Shown here piece by piece: positions 1-11,500 of a DNA stretch of 64,000 bases (positions within the stretch are counted from its first letter, which is position 1; each line of letters opens with the position of its first letter). The DNA lies in the NCBI GenBank assembly GCA_035222895.1, contig JAVYIG010001810.1, positions 160,001-224,000 of the forward strand. The letters run 5' to 3'. The notes below the pieces were generated by a model. That model searched no databases and had not been told where the DNA came from. It saw nothing but the letters and a program-made list of their open reading frames with translations. A program made the position numbers and the translations under genes. Source of the stretch: Strongylocentrotus droebachiensis. Lineage: Eukaryota; Echinodermata; Echinoidea; Camarodonta; Strongylocentrotidae.

Positions 1-295
1 AATGAATCGGGTTTGAGAAAACACTGATATTGTGCTTCAATCAACTCCAATTCCTTCTCCATATAAAATGTGGAGCTGAATAAACAAGGACCAATTGCCT
101 CGCCCCATCTCTGTGGTTTCCCTTAAGTGCTTCAATAGACCTCTCTCCGTCCTCTACTCTTTTAAAGAGAAGGTTTAGTTCCGGGTAAGGTAAAAGAAAA
201 AAATGTGAGTTTTTCATTCTTCGTGTTAGTTTGGAAGAATGTAGAAATATCAGCTGAAAAGGAAGCTTGCTTCTTATAAATGCCCTTATATTCAG

Positions 296-1320
296 TGTAA
301 TAATAATAAATATAATAATAAAAACGTTACTTATAAAGCGCTTACCACCGAAGTCTCTAAGCGCTATACACACAAAATAGACTGATATACAATTACATCT
401 TATACAAAACTAAAAATGCAAATAAACCTACAAATTACATACATATGGAATACACATCAAAGTGAACAGAGTTAATTAATCATCAAACGCAATTTTGAAT
501 AAATGTGTCTTGAGACTAGTTTTGAATAGGTTAACGGGTGACAGTTTTTTACATTTAAAGGTAATTTGTTCCAAAGTTCAGCAGAAGCTTTGCGAAAGGA
601 GCGATTACCATAAGAGAGAGTTGACACAAAAGTAGATACAAGGTTTAATTGTGAAGATGACCGTAAATTGCGTGAGGGTTTGTATTCCTCGATTAATTCT
701 TGCAGATAAATTGGTGCCAATTCATGAATGCATTTATAAGTTAAAACTAAGATTTTGTACATAAAGCGGTACGTCACCGGCAACCAATGCAATTCGCGAA
801 GTACTGGGGTGATGTGTTCACAAGAACGTGTGCGTGTTACAAGCCTGGCAGCAGAGTTTTGGATTCTCTGGAGTTTTGCAATGTGCGACTCCGGAAGGCC
901 ATAAAGAAGGCTGTTGCATTGATCAAGACGGCATGTAATAAATGCATGTATAAGCGTTTCGGTAGATTTTTTATCAAAAAATTTTCTAATACCACCTATC
1001 TTGTACAAGGCATATGAAGCTGAGCGACAAATATTTTTTATATAATCATCCATCCTAAGATCATTTTCAAAGATGACACCAAGGTTACGTGCACTTTTGA
1101 CAGGTTGTATCGGAACATTAGCAATTTCGACAGATGGTAAATGGGAGGACTTTCTGAATCGAGATGTTACATGTATAACCTCAGTTTTATCCTCATTTAA
1201 CTTCAAATCATTAGCAGTGGACCAAGCTTTGATATCATTTATACATTTTTCAAGTTTAGTACACATTTGTCAAGTTTAGTACACATTTTTCAAGTTTAGT
1301 ACACATTTTTCATAGTTTAG
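296..1320 (-). mobile_element. 5'-truncated LINE insertion with ATT tail
   Basis: Full extent of the LINE. Its 3' UTR (reading minus strand) runs to about 296, with AGCGCTTAGAGACTTCGGTG and a (ATT)n tail at 297-323. The truncated 5' end shows three to four copies of a roughly 20-bp unit (AAGTTTAGTACACATTTTTC, about 1252-1315). The same 3' end recurs at 30160-30245. Confidence 0.8.
472..1266 (-). mobile_element. LINE reverse transcriptase C-terminal part (CR1/L2/Jockey-like)
   Basis: A 264-residue open frame without stops, ending at a natural stop. It holds LKLNEDKTEVIHVTS (the palm segment after the catalytic box), NLGVIFENDLRMDDYIKNIC, RLDQCNSLLYGLP and KLQRIQNSAARLV, all typical of the RT palm-thumb and C-terminal region in non-LTR retrotransposons of the CR1/L2/Jockey group. 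The catalytic aspartate box and everything upstream are missing (5' truncation). The intact frame suggests a fairly young insertion. Confidence 0.9.
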
Positions 1321-2157
1321 TGTACATTAATATAATGACTACAATGTAGAAGTAGCCTAGAAGTTTGGACCAACTGTCTTGCCATGTATGTTTAGTCCCA
1401 TATACCCATTTCTATGTTAAGTGCTTTTTTTCTCTGTACATGTACATGTACGTTTCAGTGCAATGTTATAAAAGTGTGAAAGGGCCCTTTTGACACAAAG
1501 AAATTTGTATAAAGGGGGCATACACAGGGGTAAACTATCAGGCAAGACAATATTTTAAAAGCTCTCCATTGGGAAATGTGGTTGTGTACAATACTCCTAG
1601 TACATGTACATTAGTGTGATGTTTACATTCTGACAAAACGACTCTCAATTCTAATGATATGATGGCTTGTTCTGTTCACTATATAATTTTGTTATATTTG
1701 TACATGTACATGTATATAATGTTCACTGAAGTTCACATACAAATGTATAGCCATTCCAGATGGTATCTCGTGAATGTTGTCAAATTAATTCCATGCAAGT
1801 GTAGTCATGCACAGTTTGAAAGCATGAATATTTCATGAGATGATATTTATTTCATGGTCGTGACATGATCCTCTATCAGAAGTGGCATGCTAGGAACTCA
1901 CATCTCATTCCGATTGCAATTCATTCTTGCTAAATATCACCATTCATGCAATTATGAACACAGCATAGAGTAAGATGATAAAGAAATTTTATTTTTGTTG
2001 CTGAATATTCCTGCATTTGATAATATCGCGATGGGAAAGATAAAGCTCTGTGCTCGCGTCTTTCAGCTGTGGGGATTGTATTTCAGATTGACTTCTGTTC
2101 TAATGCTGTGTAATCCCCGCTCTATCAAGTCCTTCGATCTCCAATGTCTCTCACTCT

Positions 2158-2538
2158 AGGCCTGTCTTCACTATCCGGAGATTGCCAAATAGCCCGCTAT
2201 TTCTGATTTGGGAAATAATCTTGAAGTTACAAATCGCGTCTTCATCAGCTCGAAATTGGACTCCGAAACTTGAAACTCGACCTTGAGAAATTAGCTCGAG
2301 ATATTTTGCTCAGCGTTAGCGCAGAGTGCGAGTCTTCTTGCTGGTGAAAACGCACAGGACAAATAGAGGGATATTCTGCCAAATACCAGGATATTTTGCA
2401 AACTAGCCCAAGATATCTTGGGATGACAATCCCGACCAAATATCCCGCTAATTGCTACTTTGGGCTGATGATAATTTGGGATTGGGATAGTTCAAATAGC
2501 TGGATATTTGGCAATCTCGAGATAGTGAGGACAGGTCT
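2158..2538. mobile_element. MITE, AGGCCTGTCTTCA termini, 5-bp target duplication
   Basis: Inverted termini AGGCCTGTCTTCACTATC and GATAGTGAGGACAGGTCT, each followed inward by the inverted pair GATTGCCAAATA / TATTTGGCAATC. ACTCT flanks both ends (2153-2157 and 2539-2543). Interior AT-rich with CCCGCTA-type inverted pieces; no coding potential. Related copies at 21253-21520 and 24025-24339. Confidence 0.8.
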
Positions 2539-4071
2539 ACTCTGTAAAATGAACTCACATTGGCCCTGGGGACCGGTACGTGTGTACTCGCCTCCCCCCT
2601 TGTATGTCTGCGAAATTAGCCGGTGTGAAAAGTGCTGCGAAAGTACACTCACTTGCTTCATTTTGTGGATCTGTGTACATAAACATACTTCATTACTTAA
2701 TGTCCATTTCGATATTGTGTTGACGTCATTATAAATCAGAAAGAGCTTCATCAACATCCCACTTTCCAAACATGCTTCTACTTCTAGTATTTGCATGTAC
2801 AGTACTGTATACTGCAATGACCTACAAGGGAATATTAAACAAAATGAACGACTTTGCCAAAATAGAAATATCTTCAAGATTATGTATATTCACTCATTCA
2901 ATATTATTGAATGAAAGGGAAGGGGGGGGGGGGGAGTTGGGGTGCAGATTACACTTCTAATTATATATGAAGTATTCACCCCCCCCCCCTCCCCCTTCAG
3001 GTGGTCTATCCAAACTATGGTTTCTATGAGAACATTAATCTGTAACAGGTGTTTGTGATTTAAAATGCCAGAAGCAGTTTTGTTTGATATAATCCAGAAC
3101 ATTCTGCACAACATTCATGAACACACATCCTTTTTGAGGCCTCATACTCGTACTTAGCTACTTGTAAATGATGAAGAAGGTTGCAAAAGCAACCACTACA
3201 ATTTTTTTAATATCAGTATCCAATGTTCTGCTCCACACCAGAGTGGCGTAGTTTTAGGAGTTTTAAACAAATATGCTTTTTAAAAAGTGGAAACTTGATT
3301 TGTTCACACAGACCAGCATGACCACTTCCAAATATTTTTGTTTTTGTTTTTGTTTGAGTCAGTTATCAGGATGCTGCAAACAAACATGCATTTGTCTGCA
3401 TTGTTCTATAGCAGGCAACTCGTACAATAGTACATCTACATGTACATTGTCATTGTGGAGCCAGTAGAGTGTTAGCTCCTATCTTTTCACATAAAGATGG
3501 TATAATCACGATAATGCTAAACTGATTGCAATTTGTACATGTATGCCATTGCCATGTATATTTTATGAAATATTTCTCCAGTGAGCAAGTGAAAATAGAG
3601 ATTGATGTTGAGGCCTGCAAACCGCGTGGAAGAGATTCATCCATCAAATTTGTTTATGACATATCTGAATTCATAATGTGCGGTCTTGAAATATGATGGA
3701 TGTGAATGAATGTTGGGTAAAATTTGAAGTATTGCTGCTATGTGAATTTAGGAGTGAGGAGGAGGAGGAGGGGGGAGGGGGGGGGGGAAGGGGGGGGGGG
3801 GGGTGGATGGCCTAAAAAATAAAATATGGCATGTGGATAGGGGATTGTGTGATTGTTTGATTGGTTGGTTTATTGACTGAGTGATTGATTGATACATGTA
3901 GACAAGATGGATTGATGGGTGGGTGGATGGATGAATGGATTGATGAATGAATGAATGGATGGATTGATGGATGAATGGATGGATTTTATCAGTTTATCTT
4001 AGCACCAAGGAAGCAAGTTATGTTAGGAAATGTTAGGGGACCTACAGCTTTACATCCTATCCGCAGAACAT

Positions 4072-4857
4072 CATACCTGCCAACTACTACGATTTTGGCG
4101 TAATTATTACGATTTTTTGATTTAAATTACGCCTTACGATTTTTTGTCATAAAATTACGATTTTTTTTTTTTTTTTTTTTTTTGCCCGTTCACCTGGCAT
4201 TGTCCAGGCCAACGCTTAAGCGTGCCCGGGAGAGCACCGGCATGGTACCAAGAGTAAAAAAAAGTTTCACAGCTCAATCACTGTCAACTCACCACTCAGA
4301 AAGTGGGACCAAATGTCCAGATTTCTGTTTGGACTCTGAGGAAAATTAGTCTGTCATCTTTGGTTTTAAAAACAGCATTGTTTACTATTATTATTATTAA
4401 ATCAGCGCCTTCAACTGCAACTCCAAGTAAAATCACTTGAGTGTTCGGTGATGGACCTGGGATACTTCTACCGTAGTATGGTGGTGTCAACAACAAACAA
4501 ATTGGGTATTCGAGTACCTCATTACACGCTTATGCACAGCCCTTTATTTTTCTCCTCCAGGTTCTATTTCATCAGGGAATTTTGAGCTTTTAGTCCTTGT
4601 TTTTAAAAATATTTTTTATGGGGGAGGGGGTTGCATAAGTGTTGAAAAATGAGTTTGAAGTGAAGGGAAAAGGCATTCCTACATGTTGAAAATACCAAAA
4701 GCTCCCTACCGTGGGAGGGGGACAGCCCTCTGGGCCTCTCCCACACCCACCCACACCCCCCGCTCAGTCGCTTCGCTCCTTCGTTCAGTCGCTCCGCTCC
4801 TTCACAGTCCTCTTAAAAATGATTACTATTTTTAGTCTTCAAAGGTTGGCAGGTATG
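4072..4857. mobile_element. TIR element, CATACCTGCCAA ends, 6-bp target duplication
   Basis: Begins CATACCTGCCAAC and ends GTTGGCAGGTATG. GAACAT is present directly outside both ends (4066-4071 and 4858-4863). Subterminal repeats of TTACGATTTT at 4086-4160; a T run and a shared interior repeat (4190-4490) follow. No transposase frame. A second element with the same ends is at 47557-48609. Superfamily not assigned; a 6-bp duplication occurs in some hAT-like and Dada-type groups. Confidence 0.85.
4190..4500. repeat. Interspersed repeat, copy 1 (shared with 12280-12600)
   Basis: Starts after a T run with ATTGTCCAGGCC-AC and includes CAAATGTCCAGATTTCTGTT, CATCTTTGGTTTT and GCGCCTTCAACTGCAACTC, all found in the same order at 12283-12520. 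Ends near GTATGGTGGTG. Noncoding; probably a module carried inside DNA transposons, since both copies lie inside larger elements. Confidence 0.75.
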
Positions 4858-5397
4858 GAACATGGATATTGAGGATGGCTGCCCAACCCAAAGGCACTTG
4901 GACAACTGACATTCTCTAAATCAGAGGCATCCAATATATCATATTATTGTTACATCAACATCAATAACAAAATAGCAGGATCTAGTCATTCATAAACAGT
5001 ACTGGACTTGGACGCTGCTTATAAGTATCGGCTTGCATGTTGATGTAGATATACAGTAGGCTTGCGGTTGCACCACGTGAGAGAAAGGGGGAGGATTGGG
5101 GAGTGTGTAGTCTGGAAAAGGACTGTTGGTATAGTCTTGAAAAAGACTGTTGGTTATCTTTTTTAATTACAAACGCCTATAAACTAAAACAAATAACAAC
5201 AACAACAAATAGCTTATAGTTCTAAGTAGAACTATAGCGCCGGTTGGAGAGGATGGGTGGTAGGAGTGGCTCGACGTTTGGAACAGGTTGACTATCCGTC
5301 GTCAGGATAATTTAGTACAAGTGTATGAAGGACTTGTAAGTTTCCTGTTACTTATCCCTTTTGTCTCTTTATCTTTCCCCTTTTCCCGCAACTCCAG

Positions 5398-5584
5398 GTT
5401 GCCAGGAGGAGGGCAGCAGCTCCCCGAGGCCATATCGCCGTACAAGCGCCCTCGTGACATGAGCCCCCAGCACCGGGATGTAACGGCAGGAACGTTGTAT
5501 ACCACACAGCAGGGCTACACAATGAGCCAATCCCACGTTGCAGGAATGTACCCGCAGTCGCGCAACGTCAGCCGATATGTTGCG
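5398..5584 (+). CDS. ncor1: ncor exon 1 seen (N-terminal, SPYKRPRD segment)
   Basis: Acceptor after CTCCAG (5392-5397) behind a long pyrimidine tract (about 5340-5395), donor GTGAGT at 5585. The first base completes a codon started in an upstream exon not found here; the exon ends on a codon boundary. It encodes about 62 residues including SPYKRPRDMSPQHRD, rich in Q, Y, P and S, like the poorly conserved N-terminus of vertebrate NCoR. In-frame ATGs at 5459 and 5522 could serve as starts if this is the first coding exon, but the strong acceptor argues for an upstream one. It is the weakest exon by homology, since only composition and splice signals support it. Confidence 0.72.
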
Positions 5585-8500
5585 GTGAGTACATGTACCA
5601 GCATTGTAATCGATGATTTCTGTGATGTACAAGTGCTATCCTCTTGAATAAGGGAGTTTACAGATACAAACTGCGCATGGGCAGATAAAGGTCATTTGTA
5701 CCAAAAAGGTAAAACCCACAGAGATGAATACTGGATATCCGCTCAGCTCATGAAAGTTATGTAACATTATTCATTTATGCACAAACGGTACATTCTATGA
5801 TACGCAGGTGGAAGTATTCTTTTCAAGAGGGCAAACAAAAGTTATTCATGAAGCACATCTAGGACTTTGGCAGTTATTATTCTAATGTGCTCAAAGTGGA
5901 ACTTCTCCATGTGTAAAAGATCTGTGGATATTTGGGGTCATTTGTACCATGTGCTATCTGTAAACTCACTTATTAGAGAAGTCTTATGGGGCATTGCAAG
6001 AATGTTGCGATTGATTAAACTTTCTTGCGACGCCCCATTAGAGTGTGTATATCAGCAAGTCCAAGGAATCTTATTGAATGGTATTATGGAATTGTGAACA
6101 TATAAAATTATTGATGTTTTGTTTGATTCAAACTCAGGTAGGGCTCTCAGCTCAATACAGTTATCAGATCGACTGAAATCTTTAAGATGTGGTCAGCAAC
6201 TTTTGTGAAAAAATAGCTTGGACTTGCCCATTCAAAGACATTATACACTTGAATTCAAGAGACTGCTGAAAGCCAGAGTGTGTACTTTCAAATATATCTC
6301 GCTTAATGACAGGGGTCTCATAATTCTAAAAATCTGTATTCACAAATCATTGTTCAATCAAGGTACACATTTTTAATAAGAATGGCCTTCCAAAAGTTTT
6401 TTTTTTTTAATAAAAAAATCTCCATGAATGGAGCACTGAGTGTTGAGATAGCAAAGGACAATCAAAATTGTATAGTCATCCATTGTTTTATTTCTGGATG
6501 CCATTGTTTTGCTTCTCTGGTGGATGAACGAATAGGATGCTCTCCCAAGAGAGAAAGGAACCATCAGCAGTCGCGCTCTGCGATCGGCTCTCAGTTCGTT
6601 GGCGGGCGGATGTCCCTTTGTACGCTCTGTGCTTACGTTGCCAATGAATACAGACCGCAACCTTCATTAATTCTATATTTAGTTTTGATGAAAGGAAAGC
6701 CCTCGTGCACTGGCTCTTGATTTAGAAGCAAGGTTGCGAGCATGTTTTTGTTGCAGTTTGTGAGTCAAAGTCATTACCAGTGACCTGCTCTGTGATTTGA
6801 AATCAGACTTGAAGCGTAGTGGGAGACTGAAGTCTTCTTGGAGTGGTAATATGCATACAAAAGAAGAATGCTGAAATGTGGGTAGAAGCCATTGTCTATT
6901 ATGCACATTTTCATCTCAGGGGATGATCGATAAAGGCATCTATAAATTACTCATATTATGGTGTCCTAAGCCCAGCTACCTTAAGGTGCTGCAAGCATTC
7001 AAGAAATAAGGCCTTACTAAGACCCCTGTTACACATACGTCTGAAAGTGGACTGAGGCCGGCCCCGGAGTCGGCTCGACGTATGTGTAACACCAACTTTT
7101 TTCGAAAAGCCGGACTGAGGCCAGGTGGACTCAGTCCACCTCTGGATGTGGTTTGAGGCCGGCCTCAGTCCCGCAATCGGTATGTGTAACACCAAAGTGG
7201 ACTCGGGGCCGGCTTATAAGCGGAAGTGACGTAACCTGTCATCATTATCAACATAATACATCGGGCGCGCTTGCCACCTTCTCTTATGTTATTCTTTGTT
7301 TTTATCATTCTATCACTCTCTCTTTCTGTCTTTCCTTATGTTATTCTTTGTTTTTATCATTCTATCACTCCCTCTCTCTGTCTTTCCTTATGTTATTCCT
7401 TGTTTTTATCATTCTATCACTTTATCTTTCTGTCTTTCCTTATGTGAAATGTTTTTATCATTCTATCCTTTTCTCTTTCTGTCTTTTCTTATGTTATTCT
7501 TTGTTTTTATCATTCTATCGCTTTCTCTTTCTGTCTTTCCTTATGTTATTCTTTGTTTCTTCCTTCTATAACCTTCTCTTTCAGTCTTTCCTAATGTTAT
7601 TCTTTGTTTCTTTTTTCTATAACCTTCTCTTTCTGTCTTTCCTTATGTTATTCTTTGTTTCTTCCTTCTTTCATCTTCTCTTATGTTATTCTTTGTTCTT
7701 ATCACACTTTCTCTTTCTGTCTTTCCTTATGTTATTCTTTGTTTCTTCCTCATAACCTTCTCTTTCTGTCTTTCCTTATGTTATTCTTTGTTTCTTCCTT
7801 CTTTCATCTTCTCTTATGTTATTCTTTGTTTTTATCACACTTTCTCTTTCTGTCTTTCCTTATGTTATTCTTTGTTTCTTCCTCATAACCTTCTCTTTCT
7901 GTCTTTCCTTATGTAATTCTTTGTTTCTTCCTTCTTTCATCTTCTCTTATGTTATTCTTTGTTTTTATCACACTTTCTCTTGCTGTCTTTCCTTATGTTA
8001 TTCTTTGTTTCTTCCTTCTTTCATCTTCTCTTATGTTATTCTTTGTTTTTATCATTCTATCACTCTTTTTTTCTGTCTTTCCTTATATGTTATTCTTTGT
8101 TTCTTCCTTCTTTCATCTTCTCTTATGTTATTCTTTGTTTTTATCATTCTATCACTTTCTCTTTCTGTCCTTCCTTATGTTATTCTTTGTTTCTTCCTTC
8201 TATTACCTTCTCTTATATTATTCTTTGTTTTTATCATTCTATCACTTTCTCTTTCTGTCTTTCTGGAGTCCGCCCCAACATTAGCTCGTGAAAAGGCGAC
8301 GTGAGGCCGGCCTATGTGTAGACGCAAAATTGCGGGCCCGAGATCATGTGTAACAGGGGTTTGATGATCTCGAGGCGGCTTCAAATTGCAGGTGTGAGGC
8401 CGCCTCCGGGGCCCGCTTTAAAAGCCGACGCATGTGTAACAGGGGTCTTATACACCTGGGTGGAGAGTGGCAAATTTAGATTAATGTCTCTCCAAAGGAC

Positions 8501-11500
8501 ATTGGTGCAGCTGCTGGACTCGAACTGCAAACCATGTTATCCACATTACGGTGACATAAACACTAGATCGAGACACCCGTATTGTCTGGTTTTATTATTG
8601 CTGCAGACTTCTAACTCCTCATTATAGGTTATGAAAGTTCTTTGAGCCCCCCCCCCCTCCCCCCTCCCCCCCCCCTCCTTTCCCCACAGTCACCAATCGC
8701 AGACCTCTAGTGAACCACAGTGACCCTCAGGGCCCCAAAGCAAAGACCTTGCAGTCTAGGAGTGTTGAGGGAAAACCCCTAGCCGACAAACACTCTTCAT
8801 GTAGAACTGACCATGATTTGGAGGTCTTGTGAATCTGCTGGTCTATCCAGCTACCAGCAAGAGTTTTGTTGATCATGAATAATATTATGAAAATATATTT
8901 TCAGATTATTTTTCCTTGAAATGTCAAACAAAAGAATAAATATGTTGTTCCACGAAAAGGCTTCAGAATATTAATGCTGGTTCCTTAATTCAGGCATCGA
9001 GGGATTTCAAGTCATTTTCTATATCTTTTTTCTGATGAGTGCATGTTGCACGTAAATAAGGGAATTTGCTGGACTGCTAAGAAAGCAAGTGCTTGTAAGT
9101 AAGCAGCCAGGGGACCGTCAGCTTTATGTCCTCTCCGAGGGACTTAATAATGAGGATTGATGCCTTACCAAAGGGCACTAGCGCATCAACTTGGTTTCGA
9201 AACCTGGGTCCTCCCAGTTACGAGACGACTACCCTACCACTGAGCCATCATGCCTCCATGAATAAATATCATATAGATTACAATAGTTCATTGTTATGCC
9301 ACACAGTTGATATTGGAAGTACTGAATTTTCTGCTTGTCCAAATTTATTCTACCGTAATTGCATTTCTGATTGAGTGATATTTGGAACCATAAATCATAG
9401 CATAGCATTTACTGTTGATATACTGCTCATAATTATACAGGTCAATATTTAGACACACTGTGCGTAACGATCCCTTTAAATTTTGTTGAAGGCCATTAAT
9501 GCAGAAAGCAGCACAATCAGAATCAGTCAACCATCATATGGTTAAGTCCCACCTATTGAAAAATTCATGTGGTTATATCGCCACGCTCCATTGGTAACGC
9601 CGAAAACCCTATCCAAAACCTAGCAGGAGGAGCCATTGGGAATTCTCCGGGTTGCCCAACCTGAATACGTCATGAATTGATAGATTGGGAGGGTTGCTTG
9701 CTCCCACTTGAATCTTCTGAATAAATAGGGCATTCACACTGCAAACGAAAACCGCAGTTTTTTATCACATTTCAGAGTTTTTTTCAGAAGTTGCCAGACA
9801 ACTACCCATAAATACATTTAAAAAAATCCATCTCTAGCTTGTAGTTTTTGAATTTGGCAGCCAACACTCTGCTGTGTTTTGCAGTGTAAATGCTCGCTCG
9901 TAAAAAAAACCTGTGAATTATTCTGTTATTTCACACGTGACTTGTTTCGCTTCTGTCTGCTATAACATGCAGAGCAGCGTCAAGTCATGTCTGCGCATAA
10001 CTCACCAACAAAAATAGAATTTGCAAATACCAACGTTTTTTTGTGGGTTTTTTCCAGTAGTGTGAATGAGTTTTTTAAAAGATGGCTTTATAATTGGTTT
10101 TTCTGTAGTGTAAATGGACCTCATGTCCTTTGATTCATGAAGCCTTTACTTATGCATGCTCTAAACGACCTTGCAGTAAAATTGTTGCGGCAACAAAAAG
10201 AGCCCTATTTCGGACAAGGAATTTACTATAGATGCTCTAATTATGTATGCTGAGCTACATAGGCCTATAAATAGTATATTACATAAAAAAATGTGAAAGA
10301 CTGTGTTGACAATTGAAAGGGATGAATTCAAATTGTGAGGGACAAATTAATTTTTAATGGAGCAATATTGCAACAGGATGTTTGGTCTGTTCAGAGCCAG
10401 AAGGGCATTAACTGTGTGCTAAAAAGTACATGAATTAACACCCTTTTGGCTCCAGATGATATGTAAGCATACACTTTCCATGGTCTGTACTTATGTACTA
10501 TTTTATGCTGAATTATATGTTGTAGGCCTACGCATGCATCGTACATGAAAGCATTGATAAAGAAGTGAGACTGAATCAATAATTATAAAAACTAAATTTA
10601 AAAAATGATTCATTTTAATGGTTTTGAAGACAGGAGCTTGGATGACACTTTATACATGAATTTCTTTTAACAGCAAATTCAATTGTCAATGAGTGGGTAA
10701 ATTCCTCTCATTAGAAACAGACTTGCCTTGTACATTACTGGATCTTTACTTGAAGTGCTGCTTTAAAGACTACACATAATGATCTGTATTGTGTTGGACA
10801 CAAAAGAAAAATTATTCCTCTGTGTCATTTGTTAATTGCGAGCATGCCTTGAATGTGAAGTATAAAGGACAATGCTGCTTCAGAAATTATTCATCCATCT
10901 TTAAAACACGATCAATTCATTTTCAGAAATTTGTTCAATTGCTGGTACGTGAATTGAATAAGGAACAGGGCGTTGCTGCTTTACGAATCACCCATCCATC
11001 AACAAATGCGTCTTTTAATAACACCAATGAATTAGATTGCAGAATATTTTATTTCCTGTCAGATGCAAAAAGGGGAATGACGGATGTAAGCTGAACATAC
11101 TACATTACATTCAGGCCTCTTGCTCTGCTGCACATTATGAGTGGCGGCGGGAAATGAATTTAAAAATGATGAGTCGTTTAGAGGCAGCGTTCCAAAGGAT
11201 GGCATGTTGTTTTGATGGCTGTATCTTCTGGGAGACTCTGCTCTCGTTTTAGAACTAAATTGGTCCTAGCCCCCCAGGCCCCCGGTGTCTTAAAGGTATA
11301 GACCAGTTATGGTCATGCGATTGCATAGTGAAAGAAACATTGTAGAATCGATCAGGAAAGGTTGATCGTATTGGTGTGTACTGCAAGGTTCTGGAATCAT
11401 CAAAATGATAAGAAATTTGGCCCAGTCTTGGTAAAGTTACAAGCACTGTACATAGAAAGATGTATATGGGACTACGCGACACGTGCGCGACACGTGCACA

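Larger units (their letters stand above)
166..1425 (-). mobile_element. Diverged TTAA MITE split by the LINE
   Basis: 166-290 matches, in reverse, the terminal part of the MITE family seen at 31925-32302 (TTAAAGAGAAGG at 162-173, then TTTGGAAGAATG and the CTTATAAATGCCCTTA block). The next part of the family consensus (TTTGGACCAACTGT, TTTAGTCCCATATACCCATT) resumes at about 1350-1425 after the LINE. The far end is not recognisable. Confidence 0.65.
3999..4930 (-). repeat. SINE body interrupted by the 4072-4857 element
   Basis: 3999-4071 and 4858-4920 together match the body of the tRNA-type SINE at 9080-9258 (GGGGACC-CAGCTTTA-ATCC ... TTGAGGATGGCTGCCCAACC, AAAGGCACT). The break is exactly where the TIR element and its 6-bp duplication sit. 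Confidence 0.65.
1..5397. other. Region upstream of first exon seen, no coding exon recognised
   Basis: No segment here shows NCoR homology or a convincing first exon, though a 5' UTR exon or a short initiator exon could be hidden. It contains a LINE inserted in a MITE (166-1420), a MITE (2158-2538), G runs and purine tracts (2920-3000, 3755-3805), SINE body pieces around a TIR element (3999-4930), and low-complexity TGGATGGATTGA repeats (3895-3990). Whether this is intron or 5' flank cannot be told. Confidence 0.6.

Noticed and set aside
787-1279. Plus-strand frames at 787-1017 and 1073-1279
   Set aside because: Antisense shadows of the LINE reverse transcriptase frame.
5288-5397. ATG at 5288 as the start of the protein
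   Set aside because: The reading runs straight through a pyrimidine tract and an acceptor; the sequence before 5398 looks intronic.
7153-8304. Several overlapping long open frames in all three + frames rich in Leu, Phe and Ser
   Set aside because: They lie in a pyrimidine minisatellite where stop triplets are scarce; there is no homology and no splice context.
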